Source: Tillus elongatus | Lineage: Eukaryota > Arthropoda > Insecta > Coleoptera > Cleridae | Assembly (NCBI GenBank): GCA_964006375.1 | Contig: OZ023269.1 | Span: forward strand, 58,616,468-58,680,467 | Direction of reading: 5' to 3' | DNA: 64,000 nt | Part shown: piece by piece, positions 49,630 through 64,000 of the stretch | Position numbering within the stretch: the first letter of the stretch is position 1 | Layout: each line of letters opens with the position of its first letter | The notes under the pieces: generated by a model | Told to the model about the DNA's origin: nothing | The model's input: only the letters and a program-made list of their open reading frames with translations | Database searches by the model: none | Position numbers and translations under genes: made by a program

Positions 49630-50169
49630 AATCAGCCGTTGTTTGCTTTACATAGATACAGGGAGCGTTTAGACAGTTTTGAACAAAAATTTGTTTTGAA
49701 TCCTTTTGCTATAGCTTCAGTTTTTCACTTGTTGTGTCTTTCTCTTATTTCATCAACTATAACATATAAAAACATAGCGTGTACGTGTTATAAGCAACTG
49801 ATATCGATATATTAATCCTTGGTCTGTTTCATGTGTGTCTGCAAATACGTTGTTTCTTATGGAAAAAACGTATCAAAAGCTCTATATTAGATAAAAATAC
49901 ATGTAATCTTATGAGAAATAGAAACGATTTAAGGTGTGAGCAGGGGCCTTTTCTGCAAACACTAATAATGAGATGATGTCATCTTTTCGGTTATATTTGT
50001 ATTCTAGACAAGCTCAAACACGAATAATGGGGGTGATTGAACAGATATAACACAAGATAACATTCGCCAAGGTCATCAACTGACAGGTTGTTTACCCCTA
50101 AGCGAGCCTCTCTCTTGCGTATATTAAACAGTGTACAAGCTCAAACAGGATCAAGGTTAACAAACTGTA

Positions 50170-53100
50170 AAACATTGTTTTACCCTTTTGTAGGCCCCAC
50201 TCTCTTACGTCTGTTTGTTAAACACCAGGTACAGACTCAACAAGATTATCTATGATACTTGTTGGACAATCAATTGTCTGTCTGTCTGTTTCCTAAACAC
50301 AGGAGACACTTGGACCAAAGAACATGGCTATTTGCTACGTTTTACCTGTGTTACACACTCTAACTGTTGTTAACCAACTGTCTGTCTGTCTGTCTGTTAT
50401 TACACAGCTCTGTCAGTCTAAGCAAAGACAACAACAAGTTGTCATGACACGCTTGTTACACGGCTGTATAAGCTCAAACAAGATTATCTAAGATACTTGT
50501 TGGCATTCGATTGTCTGTCTGTCTGTTGTTACACACATCCATTAGTCTAACCAAAGACATCGAGCTGTCATGACGTGTTTGTTAAACAGCTGTACAACAA
50601 GGTTCTATATGATGCTTGTTAGGGGCAATCAATTGTCTGTCTGTCTGTGTTATTACATACCTCTGTCTTCTCAGTCTAAGCAAAGACTTTGAACTGTCAT
50701 GACGTGTTTGTTAAACAGCATGTATAAGCTTCAACAATGGCTATTAATTGTCTGTATGTCTGTTTCCTCAACACAGAAGACACTTGAACCAAAGAACATG
50801 ACTGTTTGCTGTGTTTTACCAGTGTTACTGGCTCTAGTTGTTGTTAAACTGCTGTCTGTCTGTCTGTATGTCTGTTATTACATACATCTGTTTGCCTCTA
50901 GGTAAAGACATCAAGCTGTTCTGTGTGTTATATCCTTTCAAACAGCGTGTACAAGCTTCAACAATGGCAATCAATTGTTTGTTTGTCTGTTTCCTCTACA
51001 CAGGAGACACTTGGACCAAAGAATATGACTGTTTTGCTGTGTTTTACCTGTGTTACTCGCTCTAGTTGTTGTTAAACTGCTGTCTGTCTGTCTGTCTGTT
51101 TGTTATTACAAACGCATCAGTCTAAGTAAAGACATCAAGCTGTCATGACGTGTTTGTTAAACAGCATGTACAAGCTTCAACAATGGCTATCAGTTATTTG
51201 TTTGTCTGTCTGTTTCCTCAACACAAGAGACACTTGGCTATTTTGATACGTTTAGCAGTGTTACACGCTCTAACTGTTGTTAAACACCTGTTTGTCTGTC
51301 TGTTTGTTATTACAAACACATCTGTCTGTCAGTCTAAGTAAAGACATCAAGCTGTTCTGTGTGTTATATCCTTTCAAACAGCGTGTACAAGCTTCAACAA
51401 TGGCTATTAATTGTCTGTATGTCTGTCTGTTTTCCTTTAACACAGGAGACACTTGAACCAAAGAACATGGCTATTTGCTACGTTTTAGCAGTGTTACACG
51501 CTCTAACTGTTGTTAAACTGTTGTTTGTCTGTCTGTCAGTCTAAGTAAAGACATCAAGCTGTCCTGTGTGTTATATCCTTTCAAACAGCGTGTACAAGTT
51601 CTAACAATGGCAATCAGTTCTCTGTCTGTTTCCTCAACACAGGAGACACTTGGCTATTTTTAATACGTTTAGCGTTACACGCTCTAACTGATGTTAAACA
51701 GTGTGTCTGTCTGTCTGTTTGTTATTACAAACACATCTGTCTGTCAGTCTAAGTAAAGACATCAAGCTGTCCTGTGTGTATATCCTTTCAAACAGCATGT
51801 ACAAGCTTCAACAATGGTAATCAATTGTCTGTCTGTCTGTCTCCTCAACACATGAGACACTTGAACCAAAGAATATGACTATTTTGTTACGTTTTACCTA
51901 TGTTATTAGCTCTAACTGTCGTTAAACGGCTGTCTGTCTGTCTGTTTGTTATTACAAACACATCTGTCTGTCAGTCTAAGTAAAGACATCAAGCTGTCCT
52001 GTGTGTATATCCTTTCAAACAGCATGTACAAGCTTCAACAATGGTAATCAATTGTCTGTCTGTCTGTCTCCTCAACACATGAGACACTTGAACCAAAGAA
52101 TATGACTATTTTGTTACGTTTTACCTATGTTATTAGCTCTAACTGTCGTTAAACGGCTGTTTGTCTGTCTGTCTGTTTGTTATTACACAGCTCTGTCACT
52201 CCAAGCAAAGACAACAAGTTGTTATGACGACGTTTGTTACACGACTGTACAAGCTCAAACAAGATTATCTAAGATACTTGTTGGCATTCGATTGTCTGTC
52301 TGTCTGTTGTTACACACATCCACTAGTCTAAGCAAAGCCTTCGTGCTGTCATGACGTGTGTGTCACAACAACACGTAGAAGCTTCAGCAAGGTTCCATAT
52401 GATACTCGTTGGGGCAATCTATTGTCTGTATGTCTGTTGTTACACACATCCATTAGTCTAAGCAAAGCCTTCGTGCTGTCATGACGTGTGTTATATCCTT
52501 TCAAACAACGTGTACAAGCTCTAACAATGGTATTCAATTGTTTGTCTGTCTGTCTGTCTGTTGTTACACAGCTCTGTCACTCTAACCAAAGACAACAAGT
52601 TGTTACGACAACGTTTGTTAAACAGCTGTTTCCTCAACACAGAAGACACTTGAACCAAAGAACATGGCTGTGTTACTTGCTCTAGTTGTTGTTGTTAAAC
52701 TGCTGTCTGTCTGTCTGTCTGTCTGTTATTATTACAGCTCTGTTTGCCCAGGCAAAGACATCGAGATGTCATGACACGTTTGTTACACGGCTGTATAAGC
52801 TCAAACAAGATTATCTATGATACTTGTGGGGACAATCTATTGTCTGTATGTCTGTTGTTACACACATCCATTAGTCTAAGCCAAGCCTTTGTGCTGTCAT
52901 GACGTGTGTTATATATCCTTTCAAACAACATGTACAAGCTCCAACAATGACCATTAGTTGTCTCTGTTTCCTCTACACAGGAGACACTTGGCTATTTTTG
53001 ATACGTTTTAGCTGTGTTACACGCTCTAACTGTTGTTAAACAGCTGTTTGTCTGTCTGTCTTTTATTACACAGCTCTGTCAGTCTAAGCAAAGACTTCGA

Positions 53101-53170
53101 GCTGTCATGACGTGTGTGTGTGTGTTAACAATCAACAACAGCGTCTATATGTTTTGTTTGGTTCAAGTGG
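50170..53170. repeat. 3-kb minisatellite within the right terminal repeat
   Basis: About 16 units, each with a GTCTAAG(C/T)AAAGACATC block, a GTACAAGCT(T/C)CAACAATGG block, TGTCTGTCTGTCTG, and CACAGGAGACACTTGGACC. Unit lengths alternate at roughly 130 and 210 bp. Two neighbouring units (about 51,700-51,925 and 51,930-52,150) are almost identical, so duplication is recent. The left repeat has one copy (38170-38310). Confidence 0.9.
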
Positions 53171-53810
53171 ATGTTATTAAACAACTGTGTTATTTCTATA
53201 ACGAGTCCCCATTCAAGACCTCAACATACGTTAGTGTGTACTAAGCCGTGAAACAAGTATGACGTCTCTTGCTGTATGTAAGTATACTATTATATTATTT
53301 ATGTTTACATACAAACAATACTTATCAAACAATCCTCGTATATCAAAGTTTAATTTAGTTGTTTTAAATCGAGTTTTGTTACTTGTGTGTTTTTGATCAC
53401 TCCCTATATAAATTTAGATTCATTCATTCAAAATACAAACACACTAACATAAACAAACACGCCGGCAATAAAACCAAGTCCCCGAGTTTTATTGCGCTAT
53501 TAAAATAAACTCATTATCATATCTAGATGTAAATACGTTTTTCTTATTGATATAGTTTACTTCAAACGTTTTTGTTATTAAATGATATTAGATAGGTAAA
53601 TTGGTACGTGTTTTAAATTTCTTTTTACTATAAATAAACAATTGTTTTTAACATTACAGTTCCTATTATTCAATTGGAATGTAATAGAGATACCACCCCC
53701 TGTCCACACACATCAGCCTCATAAACTCGTTTTAAATTAGCATATGCAACAGGTTTTTGTTTTATATATACAACTGCGAACAAACTTTTAACGTGTGTGT
53801 CTGTGGAATA

Positions 53811-53866
53811 GTTGGTTTAGCGACAGGTATCTCTCTGAGTAAGTTGTGTGGTTGGGGGTTCAAATC
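53811..53866 (+). promoter_or_regulatory. tRNA-like Pol III A/B-box pair, right repeat, outward-facing
   Basis: A-box-like GTTGGTTTAGCGACAGG and B-box-like GGTTCAAATC, matching the left copy at 38340-38410. It reads towards 54835. Confidence 0.45.
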
Positions 53867-54004
53867 TAATTTCTGGCGAATGCTTTTCTTTCAAAAATCA
53901 TATTTCAAATTAAAATCAAAATTTCAAATTACCCGCTCAATATATCTTCCTCATATATGTATGTGTGTGACTAAACCGAATGACTGTGTCCAACAGATGT
54001 CTCC

Positions 54005-54069
54005 CATCGAGCTAGAGAATATTCTCTACACTCTACAACTTTACAAATAGAATATTCTCTAGCTCGATG
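54005..54069. other. Perfect 21-bp stem hairpin in the right repeat
   Basis: Arms 54005-54025 and 54049-54069 (CATCGAGCTAGAGAATATTC and its complement) around a 23-base loop, extended imperfectly by TGTGTCCA/TGGACACA outside. Not seen in the left repeat. Confidence 0.85.
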
Positions 54070-54835
54070 AGTCATATCTCTGGACACAACAGACAAATTT
54101 TCAAACAAATTCAAATTTCCCGCCAAAAACGAAATACCCTAACAAACTTCAATACACCTTAACAACAACACAATAAACAAACCAAACAGCTGTGTTTACG
54201 AACATAACCTTAATAAACAAAATACATAACCTTAATAAACAAACAGATGCATGGTAATCAACACACATGACATAACCTTAATAAACAAATACAAACATAA
54301 CCTTAATAAACAAACAGATGACACGTGAGCGAACATAACCTTAATAAACAAATACATAACCTTAATAAACAATCAGACAAACACACATGGAGAGCTAACC
54401 TGACTTGTAGATATCTATGGACACACAGGTCAGACATCTTGGAACGCTTGTGACGTCATCTCAGGTTAGTTCCATAGAGAGAACCCCGGAGTTGCAGATG
54501 TCTCTTACAGGTCAGCCATCTTGGAATGCTTGTGACGTCATCTCAGGTTAGTTCCATAGAGAGAACCCGGGTTGCAACTGTCTATTACAGGTCAGCCATC
54601 TTGGAATGCTTGTGACGTCATCTGACAGGTCAGGTGACATTTGACGTTGACACATGTCAGGTCAGGTGACAGCTGACGTTGACAGCTGTCAGGTCAGTGA
54701 CATTTGACACCTGTCAAATCTGACAGGTCAGCTGTCAACTGTCACAGGTCTGCGCAGGTCAGCGCATGCGCATGATGACTCGCGCATGCGCAGTAAAAAG
54801 TGGAGGGGATGGACCCAGGTGGCCCACTATCTACT

Positions 54836-54841
54836 TATGTT
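54836..54841. other. 6-bp target-site duplication, right copy (TATGTT)
   Basis: Matches 37135-37140. Confidence 0.95.
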
Positions 54842-55021
54842 CTCAGGGAACTTATAATATGCTACAACAGGATTCAAAAGATTTTTTGAAGATCCTGAGT
54901 CTAATAAAAATGTACCTTGTATTTCTTTTAACTCTATGTATGACAATCTACTTAATGTATTAATATTATTTATGTCTATCGCGGTTCTCTCGTTGAGGGA
55001 CCCGCAACTGGAAAATGTCAC
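54842..55021 (-). pseudogene. Errantivirus C protease, active-site half
   Basis: The frame reads GTFLLDSGSSKNLLNPVV: the Asp-Ser-Gly active site of a retroviral-type aspartic protease. It is cut at the insertion point of the Polinton-type element; the rest of the domain is at 37134-36736. Confidence 0.88.
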
Positions 55022-55229
55022 TGTTGGATATCGTATTCCTCTGCTGGCGATTTTTCTTAATTTAGTTCATCATTTACATAATTTAAATCGTAATTTATTT
55101 CATTTATATCGTTATCGCTAAATTCCGTGTTATTTACGTGAGCTTCTCGCCTTGGTTGCTGTTGTGGCAGTGTTGTATTAAAGCTGTCTACTTCCATGGG
55201 TTCGTGATAAGTTCTGTTCGCATTGTGAT
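55022..55229 (-). other. Errantivirus C gag-pol junction, no clear domain
   Basis: Short open pieces in more than one frame, consistent with the frameshift overlap between gag and pol. Confidence 0.5.
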
Positions 55230-56192
55230 TTATATGGGGCGTCCCGGTTGATTATTGAAATTGGGTCTCCTAAATTGACTCGAGAAATTTTGTCTTGGCA
55301 CTAATTGTTGATTTTGTCTAGGCTGGAAGTTTGTGTGACTATTTTGAGCGTTATTATTTTGTTGAAACGGTCTGAAATTTTGTCGGAAAGGTCTTAAAAA
55401 TTGTACGTTATGAAAAGGCAGGTTATTTTGTTTCTGGAAAAATGTACGGTTCTGTCCTTCCGGTTTATTATTACTGAAATTCTTATGTATTGTTTTGTCT
55501 CTATAATCGAAATTTTCTTCTGCGAATACAAATTTCAAAGCTTGTTCTATGTTTTCTGGTGACCTACTACGAAGCACAATACCTAATGGATTGCGTAATC
55601 CACCAAGGAATGCTTTTAACGTCTGGTTCTGGTAAATGTCTTTTTTAATTAACCTTACACCTTCGTTATGTTCGTTTGCGATTAAACTTGAGATGAGCAA
55701 TTGCTCTATATGACGGCATCTGTTAGCGAACGACACTGCGTCCTCCGCATTACATTGTTTCAGCGTAAGCATTTCTGCTAACAAACTATTATCATCTTGC
55801 TGATCACTAAAGTTCTGTACAATGGCCTCTCTCAGGTCTGCCCACGTATTAATTATCTTAGTGTTTACGATAAGCCGTGCTGTTCTTGTTAATTTTGTCT
55901 GAATATAATTTAATAAAAAATGATTCATATACAAATTCTCGTTCGCTACGTAGAACGGATTCATGACCAAGTCACAAGATTTTAAAAAGTTGCCTACGTT
56001 GGCTGGTTGACCATCAAACTCTCGGATAGCCTTCAGGAAAAATTCTTTGAATTGGTCTGTCATGTTGCTACTATTACTATTACTATTAAAATTTGAACAA
56101 TTTACTGTTACGATATTGTCGCTAATGCTGATTGATCTAAATCTATATTCTATATTAGATAAACTTTGTGATTTTTCTTCTGATTCAGACAT
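55230..56192 (-). CDS. gag: Errantivirus C Gag
   Basis: 320 residues from the ATG at 56192 (an upstream in-frame ATG at 56264 adds a hydrophobic stretch and seems less likely). The capsid part begins TDQFKEFFLKAIREFDGQPA and includes FLKSCDLVMNPFY, TWADLREAIVQNFSDQQDD and EDAVSFANRCRHIEQLL. The last 90 residues are Asn/Gln/Arg/Phe-rich (RPFRQNFRPFQQNN...), a nucleic-acid-binding tail without CCHC knuckles, as in errantiviruses. The frame is open throughout. It packages the retroelement RNA in the cytoplasm. It is the only intact gene left in this provirus. Confidence 0.85.
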   Translation of the reverse strand: MSESEEKSQSLSNIEYRFRSISISDNIVTVNCSNFNSNSNSSNMTDQFKEFFLKAIREFDGQPANVGNFLKSCDLVMNPFYVANENLYMNHFLLNYIQTKLTRTARLIVNTKIINTWADLREAIVQNFSDQQDDNSLLAEMLTLKQCNAEDAVSFANRCRHIEQLLISSLIANEHNEGVRLIKKDIYQNQTLKAFLGGLRNPLGIVLRSRSPENIEQALKFVFAEENFDYRDKTIHKNFSNNKPEGQNRTFFQKQNNLPFHNVQFLRPFRQNFRPFQQNNNAQNSHTNFQPRQNQQLVPRQNFSSQFRRPNFNNQPGRPI

Positions 56193-56390
56193 ATAACATT
56201 TCAATACAACACATATATAAAATTCTATAGGAAATGTAAAATGGGATAGCAGTAAACTTACCATAATACGATGGTTTCTGCTTCCATTTGGCTCTGCTTG
56301 GCTACCGTTTCTGCTTTAACTTGGCTCTGCTTGGCTCTAATTGGTTATTAGGCGTCGATACGCTTAAAAATCGATATGCTTTCGGTTTTC

Positions 56391-56413
56391 TAACCAATAC
56401 TAACGACTGCGCC
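56391..56413 (-). promoter_or_regulatory. Errantivirus C tRNA primer-binding site
   Basis: On the minus strand TGGCGCAGTCGTTAGTA directly follows the 5' LTR. It resembles the tRNA-Ser-complementary site used by the 17.6/297 type of errantivirus. Confidence 0.7.
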
Positions 56414-56828
56414 ACTTCACTTTACGGTTAAGACGTTTGAATTTTTAAATCAATTTATTTACTACTTTAAACAATCAATACTTAATACAAAAATGAATAA
56501 TATAAAATAATGACAAAGGTAACGATCAACATACATGTGATCTAAAGTCTAGCACGCGATGTGCAGTCTTAACTACTCTGAACAAGAATGAAGGGTCGTA
56601 TCCTTGTGAGCAGTCTATTTAAGCACTACACTCCAGGCGTGACACTATTGTCTCTGGGTGTAACAAAGGATCTGCTGATGTAGATTCTCACAAGTGATAT
56701 TCCGTCCACTTGCTAGTCTGAGCCTGCATACTTGTGGGCTCCTCTAAGTCTATAGCTGACTCGACGGTCCTTACTGTGGATAGGCAACTTTGTATTATGA
56801 AGGGCCATTGTTTGGGCTCCATTTATCT
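56414..56828 (-). repeat. Errantivirus C 5' LTR
   Basis: 415 bp, matching 29718-30140 and followed by the CGCA duplication at 56829-56832. Confidence 0.92.
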
Positions 56829-56832
56829 CGCA

Positions 56833-59159
<2,327 letters not shown>

Positions 59160-59768
59160 CATTCCCCTCACTTGCGGAAGAAAAAAACGAAGTTTTTTTT
59201 CTTATTGCGCGAACCCCGGCTGCCCCTGGCTACCCATGTACAAAACGGCAAGGAGCGGACAACAGAGCCAGTGGGATCTCCCCTGCGCCACCTTCTGGCA
59301 ACCGGACCGAGATAAAAATACATCCTACATTCTAATAGACAAACAAAACTTCAAGTCCTTACACCCTAATTCCATACCTGAGCTGTCTAAAAAAAACACA
59401 AGATCCTAACTTCTAATAAATAAACAAAACTTCAGGTCCTTACACACTAAACTGAAACAAAACACAATTTGCCAACTGGCTCAGATTATACTGTCCTCAC
59501 CTATTGTCCGGCTGTTTCTGCACCATCGGGGTGGCGCTCTCTGGGCGTGTCTCACACACTCACGCTTGACACTGTACTCACTGTATGTAGAGCGGCCGCC
59601 TGTTGCAGCTGTAGTTGCCTTGGCGTGGTCCTCCCTGTCAGGCCCATGGCGTGTCGGCTGGTACCCAGTGGTATGGCCTGTCTTGGCAGCAGCACAGGTC
59701 CCGAGAGGTGGCCTCCAAGTGGGCTGGCTCGCTGGCTGGTGGCTCCTGCTGGTTTGTAACAGATTACA
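59160..59768 (-). other. Non-coding 3' interior of element D
   Basis: Position where pol would be expected to begin; no RT motif in any frame. Contains the polypurine tract next to the LTR and two partial repeats around 59,340-59,455. Confidence 0.7.
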
Positions 59769-60290
59769 TCAGGCTTCCAGCCGTGGAGCAGTCCGGCTGC
59801 CACTCCTTGGCTCTGGGCACGGGCATTCTCTGGACATAATGCCTACCCTGCCACAACGGGAACAGAACAATTTAAGCGGTCGATTGCAACGTGTGTGGCC
59901 AAAGTGACCACACCTCCAACATAAACTCCGTTCCTTAACTGGCAAATATTTCGGGTCTCTTTCGACTTTTGGCGTTGGCTTTTTCCTTGACCAGTGGATC
60001 GGACGTGTTTTACGGTCGGTCGGGCCATTGGTTCGAGCACCAGGTTCTCTGGCCATGAACTCATCCATCGGATGGTGCTGTTGCGGTATGCCTTCTCCCA
60101 GGGTGTTAGTTTCCATAATATGTATCGGGACCGCTGGTGGGGGTGGAGCTGCTGTAGTCAGTAACTCGCCCTCTAGGTAGCTCTGGGTGGTCTGCAAATC
60201 TATGCGAAAGTCGTACTTGCCTAGGGTGTCCATTCCCAGTACGATGTCTACCGGGAGGTGTGGCAGATATAATAGATCACCCTCTTACCA
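59769..60290 (-). pseudogene. Element D protease end and CCHC zinc knuckles
   Basis: After a frameshift near 60,290 the minus strand reads LPVDIVLGMDTLGKYDFRID, the closing block of the aspartic protease, then a Pro-rich linker and two knuckles, CWRCGHFGHTRCN and CSRCGRVGIMSREC, ending at 59769. The first knuckle lacks the usual spacing to the final Cys (HTRC). Placing knuckles after the protease is unusual compared with gag-encoded knuckles. Confidence 0.8.
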
Positions 60291-60291
60291 C

Positions 60292-60603
60292 CTAACTCCA
60301 TTGCGTCGTATACATTTGTTGTACGGAAACCAGTCTTCCATCTCCGATGCGGGTATTTGCCTCTGGTAAGGGAATGGCCTGCATATATTGTGCATCGATT
60401 TCGTCCAGTGCGGTCTTGCTTAAAAAGGAACGGGTTGCCCCTGTATCTAACAGGGTATTGAAATACTTCTGGCCGATTCTTGCCTTTATTACGGGTCGGT
60501 TGTCAATTCTAGTTCGCCTGTCAATAGCCGAGACCTCCGAAAGCTCGGTATAGGCGCGGCTGAAGGTGAGGGGCGACTCTTCACGGAGGAAGTGGCATGC
60601 CAA
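60292..60603 (-). pseudogene. Element D aspartic protease, N-terminal half
   Basis: Contains FNTLLDTGATRSFLSKTALDE, a DTGA active site. It overlaps the 3' end of gag in another frame, as expected for frameshift-translated gag-pro, and is closed by a stop at 60292 just before the second half of the domain. Confidence 0.85.
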
Positions 60604-61451
60604 CTTTCCTGTCGCCCTGAAGGAGGCCTTCGCGTGTTCTCCCTTGTCCCCCTCAGCTCTTCTAACATTGACTCAATTGCCTTAGTCTTTTCTATGAACA
60701 CCCTGATGTCCGGCACGTCGCAGTTCCAGAGCATTTGACGAATTTCAGGACGCAGATTTCTCTGTAGCCAGGTCAATTCTTGCTGCCTGGTCATGTTTCC
60801 ACGTCTGCGAATAAGCGTCTGTAGCTCGGTGATGTAGGAAGCTACGGACTCGCCGGGTCTGTGCAACCGGTGACTTATTTCCGCTTCAAGGTCCTCAAAG
60901 TAATTCACGGGGTAATAGAAGCGCTTGAAGTCGTCGATAAAATCTTGCCACGACGCCCAGTCAGCCTTATGATTTTGGTACCACAGTAATGCTTGGTCCT
61001 CTAGAACCTGGGGCAGTGCCAGTAGGAGGCGGTTTGAGGAGATGTTAAAATATAAGCGCATTTCCTCCAATCGTTCCAGAAATGCTACAGGGTCGGACTT
61101 GCCGCGGAAACGCAAGTTCCATTCACCCACATTCAGTGGTGGGACCGGCACTTGTGCGGGCGGCGTTAAGTGTTCTAACAAGTCTCTCATTGGCGGTGGC
61201 GGTGACACGGCATTGTCAGGCAGTGAGGCTGCCTCGGTATGTAGCGGTCTTCCTTCTCGTAAAAAGCTAATCAGTTGTTTCCTCATTTCCTCAACGGTAG
61301 CCTGCGGTCGCAGATTAAACGTCTGCAACACCATTTCCGATTCAGGCTTCTTAAGCCTGTATACCCATCCTATCCGGCCATCAAATAAGTCTGAGTCGGG
61401 TTTCTCTGGATGGTCAGACTCGACGGCACTATCAGCTTTCGGGTCTGACAT
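60489..61451 (-). CDS. gag: Element D Gag
   Basis: 320 residues from the ATG at 61451 (MSDPKAD). Capsid blocks: WNLRFRGKSDPVAFLERLEE, LPQVLEDQALLWYQNHKADW, WQDFIDDFKRFYYP, HRPGESVASYITELQTLIRR, and LTWLQRNLRPEIRQML, the classical retrotransposon Gag domain. The frame is open throughout. Close in type to gypsy-family Gags of insects. Intact Gag and near-intact protease next to missing pol suggest selection or recent origin as a parasite of an autonomous relative. Confidence 0.88.
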   Translation of the reverse strand: MSDPKADSAVESDHPEKPDSDLFDGRIGWVYRLKKPESEMVLQTFNLRPQATVEEMRKQLISFLREGRPLHTEAASLPDNAVSPPPPMRDLLEHLTPPAQVPVPPLNVGEWNLRFRGKSDPVAFLERLEEMRLYFNISSNRLLLALPQVLEDQALLWYQNHKADWASWQDFIDDFKRFYYPVNYFEDLEAEISHRLHRPGESVASYITELQTLIRRRGNMTRQQELTWLQRNLRPEIRQMLWNCDVPDIRVFIEKTKAIESMLEELRGTRENTRRPPSGRQESWHATSSVKSRPSPSAAPIPSFRRSRLLTGELELTTDP

Positions 61452-61499
61452 TCTCTTGCTTATATAACCAAAACTGTAAAGCGGAAAAAACAATGTTGT

Positions 61500-62286
61500 G
61501 ACGCTGTCAGGAGCGTCAAAAGAGTATCAGGTCGTCGTTATTCGGGTCGGTCACGGTAGCTTTCCTCAATCAGCAATAGTTTAACAGTACTAGTAAATTT
61601 AAAAAAATACAAACACAACGGAAAAATTCGGTAAATACGGTTAAAAAAAATATATATCTACTGTTCTAAACTAAAGCAAACAAAGCAAATATCTAAGCCA
61701 GGACATAAATTTGTTGATAGGAAAAAAAGGTGTTACATAGCGGTAAAACTTCACCACGCGTTATCTAAAACAGTGTTAGCTATTAATTCTAAAAAAACCA
61801 ACTTATAAAGTCCAAAAGCTGTCACAAGGAATTCTACCAAAGCATAAATAAAGCAATTTAATTATCGAGGTTCTACAAAGTAATGATGATACGGCGATGG
61901 CTGTCGTAGATAATGATATTAAAAGAATGTGTAAACTCTGCCTCTGTTTTAAATAAAATAAAACGGATTATTAAAGGTATTATATCTTATCTCTTGTTTC
62001 TAAAAATTACTTATCGCATTTCATATTAAATTGTATGCATTAAAATTTGCAAAGGCTGAAATATTTACGGTTCCTCAATAAATTCACTTTTCTCTAATTT
62101 AGATTAAATACAACGGGTTGATCGGTATATCATATCTTATCTAAAATACCTGAAATTTTCTTCTCGTATTTAATACCAAATTATATACATTAAAAATTGT
62201 CAAGTTCTGAAATATTTACAACTTCTCCACATATCCACCTTTCTTTAATTTAAAATGACTCAGGTCCCATGCTCGGGGCTGCCATT
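61500..62286 (-). other. 5' leader of element D
   Basis: AT-rich untranslated leader between the 5' LTR and gag; includes two partial duplicates of about 130 bp (around 61,930-62,080 and 62,090-62,240). The primer-binding-like site is at about 62262-62284. Confidence 0.65.
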
Positions 62287-63802
<1,516 letters not shown>

Positions 63803-63859
63803 CTTAGTGTGTTAATTATAAGGGCACTATGAATTCTCTTGTTTGTTGTGTACATTATT

Positions 63860-63928
63860 AAAAAAAAAAATGAAGAAATGAAACCTTTTCTCATTAAAAA
63901 AAAAAATGAAGAAATGAAACCTTTTCTC
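63860..63928. repeat. Two tandem 34-bp units
   Basis: Two copies of poly(A) followed by TGAAGAAATGAAACCTTTTC. Confidence 0.85.
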
Positions 63929-64000
63929 CTGAATAAATTTTGAAAAATAAATTTGCAGCGAATAAGCATTAAAATATTGTAAAAGACAGTTTTCCTGAAA

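Larger units (their letters stand above)
49630..54835 (-). repeat. Right terminal inverted repeat, expanded
   Basis: Read inward from 54835 it pairs with the left repeat: outer ends, the CRE/YY1-like units (54440-54625), the AACCTTAATAAACA repeats (54200-54385), the tRNA-like segment (53811-53866), the GACGTCTCTTGCTGTATGTA block (53260), and the blocks at 50033-49999 and 49870-49640. It lacks the KilA-N cassette but contains a 3-kb minisatellite (50170-53170), making it about 5.2 kb against about 2.0 kb plus cassette on the left. Confidence 0.88.

Noticed and set aside
51270..52537. Short ORFs in the minisatellite as a repeat protein
   Set aside because: Frames shift between units because unit lengths are not multiples of three.
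50170..53170. CRISPR-like array
   Set aside because: Units are whole tandem repeats without unique spacers, in a eukaryotic transposon.

Overview
This is eukaryotic nuclear DNA, most likely from an insect. I see no host gene with intact exons. AT-rich sequence is filled with (TA)n arrays (14 listed) and with layered transposable elements: gypsy-type LTR retrotransposons including an env-bearing errantivirus (an insect-restricted group), a LINE with DUF4780-like ORF1, RNase H and endonuclease domains, RTE-like and Penelope-like fragments, tRNA-derived SINEs, Tc/mariner-type transposase relics, fold-back elements, and one large Polinton/Maverick-type element. I cannot name the species.

Layout. 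0.2-1.3 kb: RTE-like LINE fragment split by a (TA)n array. 1.4-5.1 kb: a long inverted repeat whose two arms carry (TA)n at the same place, with transposase relics between them. 5.3-7.3 kb: two tandem copies of a short TIR-like repeat. 7.3-7.7 kb: SINE. 9.0-9.4 kb: gypsy integrase relic. 10.35-15.06 kb: gypsy element A with target duplication. 17.3 kb: Penelope-like GIY-YIG relic. 18.67-23.94 kb: gypsy element B, sitting inside a (TA)n array. 24-29.5 kb: inverted repeats, a second SINE, a 1.1-kb fold-back element and a 612-bp palindrome. 29.72-56.83 kb: errantivirus C with 4-bp target duplication CGCA, inside which lie a LINE (about 31.88-36.74 kb) and a 17.7-kb Polinton-type element (37,141-54,835). 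57.76-63.65 kb: LTR element D, with gag, protease and zinc knuckles but no RT or integrase, also inside a (TA)n array.

The most interesting object is the 17.7-kb element. It has 6-bp target duplications (TATGTT), termini beginning AG and ending CT, and long terminal inverted repeats, all diagnostic of Polinton integration. It encodes an apparently intact family B DNA polymerase of about 1,254 residues with one 68-bp intron, a small basic protein that may be an OB-fold single-strand-binding protein, an unknown 167-residue protein with its own predicted 68-bp intron, and a KilA-N gene broken by one in-frame stop. I find no integrase, packaging ATPase, maturation protease or capsid gene. It therefore looks like a replication module with Polinton ends and no virion or integration genes: either a deletion derivative moved in trans or an undescribed non-virion lineage. 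Its right inverted repeat has expanded into a 3-kb minisatellite, its left repeat holds the KilA-N cassette between 37-38-bp direct repeats, and both repeats carry outward-facing Pol III-like boxes and clusters of CRE/NRF1/YY1-like motifs.

Order of events: errantivirus C inserted first; the Polinton-type element then landed in its protease gene and the LINE in its pol gene; further deletions removed most of the errantivirus pol. All coordinates and motif calls come from reading the sequence; no database search was run.
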